Source: Ctenosaura bakeri (taxonomy: Eukaryota > Chordata > Lepidosauria > Squamata > Iguanidae). Taken from it: a stretch of 64,000 nt of DNA. The stretch is from assembly GCA_948474755.1 (NCBI GenBank), contig CAOLHI010001430.1:248001-312000 (forward strand). The letters run 5' to 3'. A program made the translations under genes and the position numbers. Position 1 is the stretch's first letter. The number at the start of each line of letters is the position of its first letter. Positions 57,466 to 64,000 of the stretch are shown here, piece by piece. The notes beneath the pieces were generated by a model. That model was not told the origin of the DNA and did no database searches. It saw only the letters and a list, made by a program, of their open reading frames with translations.

Positions 57466-59135
57466 AGGTACAGCTTCCATCTTCCAAAAGTACATAAGGA
57501 TCTTCCACCCTTTAAAAAAGTCATCTTTATGGATTTTTCTTCACTCTTGCCAACATTCTCTTACCCCTTCTTTCCTGCTTTTAAAATGTTTTCCAAGTTC
57601 TTTGCTGCAGTTGCCTTTCTTGACTTTTTCAGCTTTCCTGAAATCTGCTCCTTTATTTAGGTAACCCAACTCAAATGTTTTACACTGGGGTGGGTGACTG
57701 CGGCAGGCCCAAGGCCCACTTTTATCCCTCTTGGAACCATGTGGATTACCACAAAATAAAGCAAACAAAAAAACCAAAATGACTGGAAGTCCACTTCTGG
57801 TTCTCAAAAACTGGATTTTTTTAATGGTAAACAGTAAAAGGGGGCTTGCAACCTATTTTAAAAGGCAAATTATTGCCCCGAAGGCTTCCAATGCAGCAGT
57901 TCACTCTCTTTCTTGGGACCAGAAAAAGTCAGTCTGTGGATCTGGAAGGTGTTGAGGACCAAGAAAACATCCTTGGAAGGCTGGATGTAACCCTGGGATC
58001 ATACTTTGCCCACTCATGTTTTATACCATCTCAAGATGAAGCATTCAGACACACGCACATCTACCCTGTCCCTGAGCTATTGTGGACAACTCCCAGAACT
58101 TCCACCAACACTGTTAATGGCCATGCTGGCTGGAAGACTCAGGGAGCTGTAATCAAATCTAGATTTCTGTGGCCTGCCCTCTTTTCTCTACTGCCCCCTT
58201 TGATCCTGAAAGGTTTGAGGACCAGTAGGTTATTTTGGCAAGGCCAGCTATTACTATTGTGCCACAGAATGCTAGGAAAACTCTAGAGACAGTTCACAAT
58301 TATTTCTCAGGAAACTGGAATTCACTGAATGTTAGGGGGATGGGTTCAGCCTCAGGGTAATTCAAGTTCACAGGAACACTGTCCAAGCCTGCCTGCCTTG
58401 GCAAACTTCTTTCTCCTTTCGCTTCCATGTTCAGCACTGATCTAACATGATCAAAGGGCAGCCTGACAAGAGCCCACTCTTATATATATATGGAGGATCA
58501 GCTCCAAAGGAACAATAAAAACAAGAGAAGCTCATATGATTTTTTTTGAAGGGGAGTGGTAGAAGTTGGCCAGTTTACATTGTTATCTACAACCTAGGAG
58601 ATGGAATTACAGTTTGAAACATTCCTGAAGTCCGACTGTAGCCCACTCAGCCCCAAGCGTAACACGACAATGTTACTCTAATATAATACTCAAGATATGT
58701 ACGAAGGGCTTGGGACATTTCAGAGGGTCTCACATAAAGGTTACGGTGTCTTGTTAGAACTGTAACCTCAAACTGTCATCCCTTCAGTCTAACTATGACG
58801 CTCTTTTTCTCAAAAAAAGATCATGGCCTAGGGCATAAATAGCTTGCCCTGCCCTGCCCTGCCCTGCCCCCACTCCATTTAGCCTCACAGTAACCCTGTG
58901 GTGTGGGGTAAGTTAGGCTGAGAGATGGCAGCTAGTTAAGGAACAGTCAGCTAAGCAACACTTGAACCTAGGTTGTTTTATTCTAAGCTTAACCTGATTT
59001 AACCAATATTTGCCTTACCAGTGGCCATGCTGCCAGGGGGATTCTGGAAGTTCTAGTCCATACAGTAACTTTTCCATGGTCTGAGTTTCTTCATCCATAT
59101 GCTGTTCAGGTCCCTTGAGAAGCATCCTACAACTT
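57466..59135. other. SSU72 intron 2, mostly unclassified
   Basis: No gene recognised. Contains the (CCCTG)n tract at 58845-58870 and a weak GGGATTCTGGAAGTTCTAG repeat piece at about 59038. Confidence 0.35.
58845..58870. repeat. (CCCTG)n tract
   Basis: Five units of a pentanucleotide. Confidence 0.8.
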
Positions 59136-59450
59136 AGAATCATAGAATCACAAAGCTAGAAGGGATCACAAGGGCCATCCAGCCCAATCCTCTGCCACGC
59201 AGGAATACACAACTAAAGCATTCCTGAAAGAGGCCTCTGTCTAAAAAGCTTCAAAGCTCCAGCACTCTACAGGGTAATGTATTCCATTGTTGAACAGTTC
59301 TTGCAGTCAAGAAGTTCTTCCTGATATTTAGGTGGAACTTTTTTTTCTTGTAACTGGAATGCACTGGTTCATATCCTCATCTCTGGAGAAGCAGAAAACT
59401 TACAAAAGAGCTTAACCTTACTAAGCCTCTGTATTAATTCTATGTTGTTA
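59136..59450 (-). mobile_element. CR1 LINE 3' fragment
   Basis: ATAGAATCACAAAGCTAGAA, CACAAGGGCCATCCAGCC and ATGTATTCCATTGTTGAAC in plus reading; same family as 18291 and 46563. Confidence 0.82.
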
Positions 59451-60000
59451 TGATTCTATGATTCTATTGCAGCTACTATGAGTCTTCCCTCAAAAACCCC
59501 AAACTCTGTTCCTCAGCCTACCCCTAAGGAAAGGTTGCTTAAGATATTCCAGCACTTCCAAACCTTCTCTGACTCATCCAATTGCCCAACATTTCCCTTA
59601 CTATCACCCTCATTCTGCTAAGTAGTTGCAAGTTGACAGTACACCACTGATTTTAAAACTATGACCTGTGACACTCCAGAAGGCCAGTGAAAAGATCAGA
59701 TAAATTATCAAGGGGTTTTTTACAAAAATAAAAATTACTTTAAAACTTATCTATTTGTTTAAATCTTTTTAAACCAGCTATCTTAAGAGGGGCTTTTTCC
59801 TCTTTTAAAAAGGGCCCGGCTTAGAGTGAAATCTGAATTTCACACAGCCTTCTAAGCTCTCACACCTGAACTTATGACCTTTTTAGAAATGGACCTTCCA
59901 TTCCTTTATTGTAGAAGAACTGCAGTGAAACCTGATCCCACAGAGGCAATCTGAAAACATGTTTGCCAGCCGCCATGTAGTAAATTCACTGTTACTGTTC
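59451..60000. other. SSU72 intron 2, no recognised feature
   Basis: Short (TTATGATTCTA)n-like end of the CR1 at the left; nothing else named. Confidence 0.3.
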
Positions 60001-60110
60001 ATTGTTGTCAAAGTTGGCTTTGACTCACGGTAGCCCCATCAATGAGATACCTCTAAGAAACGTTGTTATTAATAGCCATGCCAAGGTCTTGGAAACTCCT
60101 AATATATTAT
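60001..60110 (-). mobile_element. BovB-type 3' end fragment
   Basis: TGTTGTCAAAGTTGGCTTTG, ACTCACGGTAGCCCCATCAA and AATAGCCATGCCAAGGTCTT resemble the 3' end of the BovB element at 54453-54545. Confidence 0.5.
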
Positions 60111-62372
60111 TTACTTTCATTACAGTCTTATACAGGGACCTTCTGCCCCGTGCACAAAAGTTTATACAAATCAATCTCTTTTTATAACCATAGCAACCAA
60201 TTAGTATGCACTTTTACTGAGGAATGATCCAAATAATAAATGGAAAGTGTTTAAATTGGCCTTTTTCTTGCTGAAATTAAATTGTGATTTAGAATAGCTG
60301 GCTTGGATTGCTTTCATTTAAATGTATCCATCCCAGATAAGGTACACAAGCTTCTCCAAACCAAAGAAGAATAAATCCAATATTTGTTTCAACTAGAGTA
60401 GAGCCTACTGAAAGGAATGAGACCTGTGTACATTTCAAAGGGTTTACTACAGATGAAACTAAATCCTGAGCTGGCCCAAACTCTTCATCACCACTACCAA
60501 AGTGGGGAATACGTGTGGTGTGCTGCAGGCTCACTTACATGGGAGTTTACCAAAGTTTTCCCCATAATCCTTTGTAGCACACCAACCACCCCTCCCCTTT
60601 TCAGGCAGATACACAGGAGGTGCTTGGCAAACAAGCTGGTGTGGGGCACATCTTCCCAGATTAGGTAGAAAGTCTAGCTGGTGCACTACAAAGGTTTTAT
60701 ATATGTTCATACAAGTGCCTAAAATGTTTCACTGTATATAACCTTAGGCAATTATCTTCAACCTTCTAACACTCAGGGCACCCTTTGAATGCTAACCAGG
60801 ATTTTCTCTTCCTATTCTTTTTAAAGGTATATGCACATCTCTTCTTCTCTCTTGAGAGGGAGAGATTATGTGCTTTAACAATAGGCAATTTAGACAGTCA
60901 GGATGTCCTGCAGGGGCAAAAAAAAGCAAAGCTTATGGAAAATATTTTCCCCATACAACTGTTAAAGAAAAAAGTGCTCCATTCCCTTTACACTTTACAC
61001 TCCTCCCATTTCTCTTCTACTCTCTCCTTTTTATTTCCTTCTGTCCCAAAGAAAAGGTTGGCGATGCCTCTTATTTGACCTACGACAGGGACTGATCAGA
61101 GCCTGGCTTGACTAACACTCCCAAGAACCATGAGAAATGCCAGCCACGGAATGCTGGGAGCTGTAATCCATAGTAGAACTGTTCCCAAGCTCTGTAAATC
61201 TTTGCCTCCCATTTGAAATCCAGTTATACGGGAAAACAATATAGGAACTCACAAAAATCCATTCCCCCTAGCATTAACTTTGACTTGTCTTTAATCCTGA
61301 ATTTAAGAACCTGACTGTACTTCATATGGCTAAAAGATTTTCTTCCTTATGTTTCCAGATCCAGGAAGTGGGAGGAAGGCTTCACATGGCTCAAGTGACC
61401 CAGCTTCCATCCTTCTCAGCATCCTGTCCTTCCAAGACACCATATCCTTCACATTCTTGTCTCTTCCTTGGTAAATTCAAGCTAAAGTGCGTGGGTGAGA
61501 TATGGCTCACCAGCTGTCAACTTCAGTCCTCAAGGCAACTTACAATGCAGGCTAAAAGTTAAAACAAATAGAAAAAGGTTCTTGCATCCTTTTGGATCTT
61601 CCTACAATGCCAATCTTTATCACATCACCTGTGAAGCAGCATGTTGCAAAGGTAAACCTAACTCACAACTAAAACATGGCTTTGAGAGCTGAAGCTATAA
61701 TTTCTCATCTGGCAACTGATGGTTTGAGGGAATATATTGCCCCAGATGGTCCCTTTAAGCTGTGATGGCCAAGATACGTGAGCAGACCTACCCTTTATGG
61801 ATGCATATAATCTCCTTCACGTGCCATTTTGAGAAACAGCTATTTCCATATTTTGTTGCAGTTAAGAATGTGACAGCAAAAGAACTGCAATGAAGGAAGT
61901 CCCCTCCTCATTTCCCAAGAAATGGAGGTGGGAGAAGAGGTCTGCATGTTTAGTAGCCAAGGCTTAACAGGCTTAAGACATCATCCCACAAATCAGCCCT
62001 CTCCAGGATTCTTGGGCAAATCCCACCAATGCAGCCAGTTCATTGTGGCTGGAAATTATGGGAGTTCTTCTCCAGCACCTCTAGAGGGAACTCGAGTGGG
62101 GATCAGGTTCCCTATGGTAGGTGAAGCAGTCTGTTTCACCTAGTGCCACAGCAAGAAAGTTGGTCCCTCTCCACCAACCATCCAGTGCTCAAGTGGCAAA
62201 GGCTGGCTTTAACTAAAACAATGACTGAACAACCTTCAGCTTTCTCCTGGCTTATTTTTAACTCTAGAAGCCAAGGGTCCACGAATTGTTGTAAGGTCAA
62301 AATGCTAGGGCAGACGTACCTAACTGAATAAAGGAACAGAGCACTCTTAAGCAAGTGATTATTATAGTAATT
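60111..62372. other. SSU72 intron 2, no large feature
   Basis: A weak palindromic repeat piece near 61110-61170 (CACTCCCAAGAACC against GCTGGGAGCTGTAATCC). No gene. Confidence 0.35.
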
Positions 62373-62462
62373 TTATTGGACTACAGCTCCCAGAATCCCC
62401 AGTCAGTATGACCAGTGGCGATTGTGACTGGGGAAACATGAGAGTTACAGTCCAACCAAGTT
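62373..62462. repeat. short palindromic repeat
   Basis: TTGGACTACAGCTCCCAGAA...CCCCAGTCA against TGACTGGGGAAAC...GTTACAGTCCAA: inverted arms with outer ends in register. A MITE-like unit of about 85 bp. Confidence 0.55.
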
Positions 62463-63084
62463 ACTGACCCAGGCTCTGATGAGGACATGGCTCACTAGGA
62501 ATCTACTTTCAGCTTTCTCCTTCGAAGTCTTTTTAATTTAAACAGTCTTGAGTTGGACAGAAAGCTTTTTTATTCTTGCTGTTGCCAAACAAATTAGAGT
62601 AAAAAACTTGGTTGATATACCAGAAATCAGCCAATCAACCATCAGTCCACACTCAGCTTTTATCTATATCCTTCGTGTAATTTTGGGGGGAAAAAATCTG
62701 ATAAATCAAGGAAGCTTATTCTGGTAAATATCCCTCTTTCATTAGCCAAAAACCACCAGAAACATTACAGGATAGCTATGGATGCACTACAGGCATCCTC
62801 TACATATCTGATGGGTTAGAAAACAGAGCATTGTTACAAAACTAGAATTGGTTGAAAAGCAGAACCCAGTCTTCCATCTATTCTTCTCCTCTTGCCTTCT
62901 TTCTGTAGGGAACTGACAGAATTACAGAGGCAAGAGAAGAATGAACAAGAGCAGAGCCCACATCAAAAGATCAGCACATTCTATAATTTCCAATGGTTGA
63001 CAGAGCAGAACATCAAAAAATAAATCGTCGAAAAGTGAGGGACATTGCACTTCTCGCACGCTGAAGTTGCTATAACAACACTGC
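62463..63084. other. SSU72 intron 2, no recognised feature
   Basis: No gene or named repeat seen. Confidence 0.3.
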
Positions 63085-63282
63085 TGTTTTTGTTTTAACT
63101 AAATTGTTTTTAAGAGTTTATCTTTTTTAAATTGCATTTTACGTTTTCAACATGAGGTATAAATTGTTTTAATACTGTAAATAGTTTCATTCCTATCTCA
63201 TTTATTTCTTATATGTTGCTTTGAGATCCAATTTTGAGGAAAAAGCGGGATATAAATAAAAATAAAAATAAAAATAAAGGTG
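63085..63282 (+). mobile_element. LINE 3' tail (L2-like) with A-rich end
   Basis: T-rich stretch, TATGTTGCTTTGAGATCC, AAAAGCGGGATATAAATAAA and an (AAAATAAA)n end at 63253-63280. Same tail type as 39200. Confidence 0.55.
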
Positions 63283-63699
63283 AGCGCTATTATAAAGTTA
63301 AAAGTTAAGTGAAAACAGTTGCCAAGTGTATTTTCCCCACCTTTTGGATTAGAGATGCTCAGTCTAATTTCCAGGTTTCAAAAGGAAGCTTTTTTCCCAC
63401 AGGAATTTCCTGGCTGGACGATGAAAAAAGACAAAACTTAGTACAGGTATAAGGGTTTCAGCACACGTCGGGTACAGGATTTGGCGCAAAGGAAAGATCA
63501 GGAGCCCAGAAGCATGCCACAAGGCAACTGTATCAGTCAGGAGAATGGGAACCAGGAGACTATGTTAATCTGAAGTACAGGACTCATACTTTTTAACCAT
63601 TTATCTTCCTCACTTTGGCCCATTTCTTTTTCTTTTAAAAAAATCAGTTAAACAAAAATAATCTTCAAAAGAGAAGAAGTGGACAACAACCTATCACTG
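63283..63699. other. SSU72 intron 2, no recognised feature
   Basis: No gene or named repeat seen. Confidence 0.3.
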
Positions 63700-64000
63700 C
63701 AGTATCAATATGAAATATCAATATCAATATTCTAGTTCTAGAAAACACTTGGTCTGTGAGCATTTAGAAAAGAATGCTGTACTTAATAAGACTCAGAATG
63801 GGTTTCTCAAAAAGAAGTCGCATCTGACTACTCTAGCTCTTCTTCTATGACAATTACAAACTCAGTAGATCAGAAAAATGCTGGGGATGCAGTATATCTT
63901 GGGATCAGTAATCCTTTTGACAAGGTCCCCCACAACATTCTTGCAGACAAGCTGGTGAAATGCGGGCTAAATTAGCTGCTATCAAAACTGGCTGTCCCTT
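63700..64000 (+). pseudogene. CR1 LINE fragment, RT region, cut by window end
   Basis: Parallels 37670-37870: a TQNGFLKKKSHL-like piece, then GGATCAGTAATCCTTTTGAC and AAGGTCCCCCACAACATTCT, which decays from the CR1 LDFSKAFDKVPHNIL motif, then GCAGACAAGCTGGTGAAATG. It continues past the right edge. Confidence 0.72.

Noticed and set aside
57541..57807. 88-codon minus-strand frame with a signal-peptide-like start
   Set aside because: It lies within an SSU72 intron with no splice sites placed and no recognisable family; the hydrophobic start alone is not enough.
50773..64000. SSU72 exons 1 and 2
   Set aside because: The DFKTTYDQMYNDLL stretch of exon 2 and the CX5R start of exon 1 were not found on the minus strand. 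They are presumed to lie right of the window.

Overview
This window is vertebrate nuclear DNA, most probably from a squamate reptile (lizard or snake). The evidence is the mix of repeats: CR1, L2-like, L1 and RTE/BovB LINEs, DIRS and Ty3/Gypsy retroelements, tRNA-headed SINEs and 5S-rRNA-headed SINEs. The host genes have vertebrate exon/intron structure with consensus splice sites. No prokaryotic features are present.

Two host genes can be recognised, both on the minus strand. TMEM240 contributes its first two coding exons (22255-22305 and 21847-21953). They sit beside a strong CpG island (about 23180-24740). The rest of the gene was not found in the first 21.8 kb, so it should lie off the left edge. 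SSU72, the RNA polymerase II CTD phosphatase, contributes its last three coding exons (50633-50772, 43492-43610 and 41157-41258 with the stop codon). Its first two exons should lie beyond the right edge. From memory, human chromosome 1p36 has the same order and orientation (SSU72 upstream of TMEM240, both on one strand), which supports both calls.

Layout. 1-21.8 kb is TMEM240 intron 2 filled with repeats. Its main feature is a decayed minus-strand L1 (about 1925-9700) split by a nearly full-length DIRS tyrosine-recombinase retrotransposon (3878-9421). That DIRS still shows inverted terminal repeats, an internal complementary region, and gag, RT/RNase H and recombinase reading frames. 10-21 kb holds small DNA transposons, a 5S-derived SINE, a Gypsy relic with an LTR, CR1 pieces and two Tigger-like elements. 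21.8-24.8 kb is the TMEM240 5' end. 25-40.5 kb is intergenic: SINEs, a GC-rich MITE, a second DIRS relic, a Gypsy integrase relic with a palindromic MITE inside it, L1, CR1 and L2-like pieces. 40.5-64 kb is the SSU72 3' part and its introns: a third DIRS relic, another GC-rich MITE, SINEs, CR1 pieces, and a long but degenerate RTE/BovB element (54.45-57.23 kb).

No new gene system was found. The most notable items are the structurally complete DIRS nested in L1, 5S-rRNA-derived SINEs sharing a 3' domain with tRNA SINEs and a BovB-like LINE, a small MITE family with 5-bp target duplications, and an internal duplication in the L1. All family calls come from reading motifs; no database search was run.
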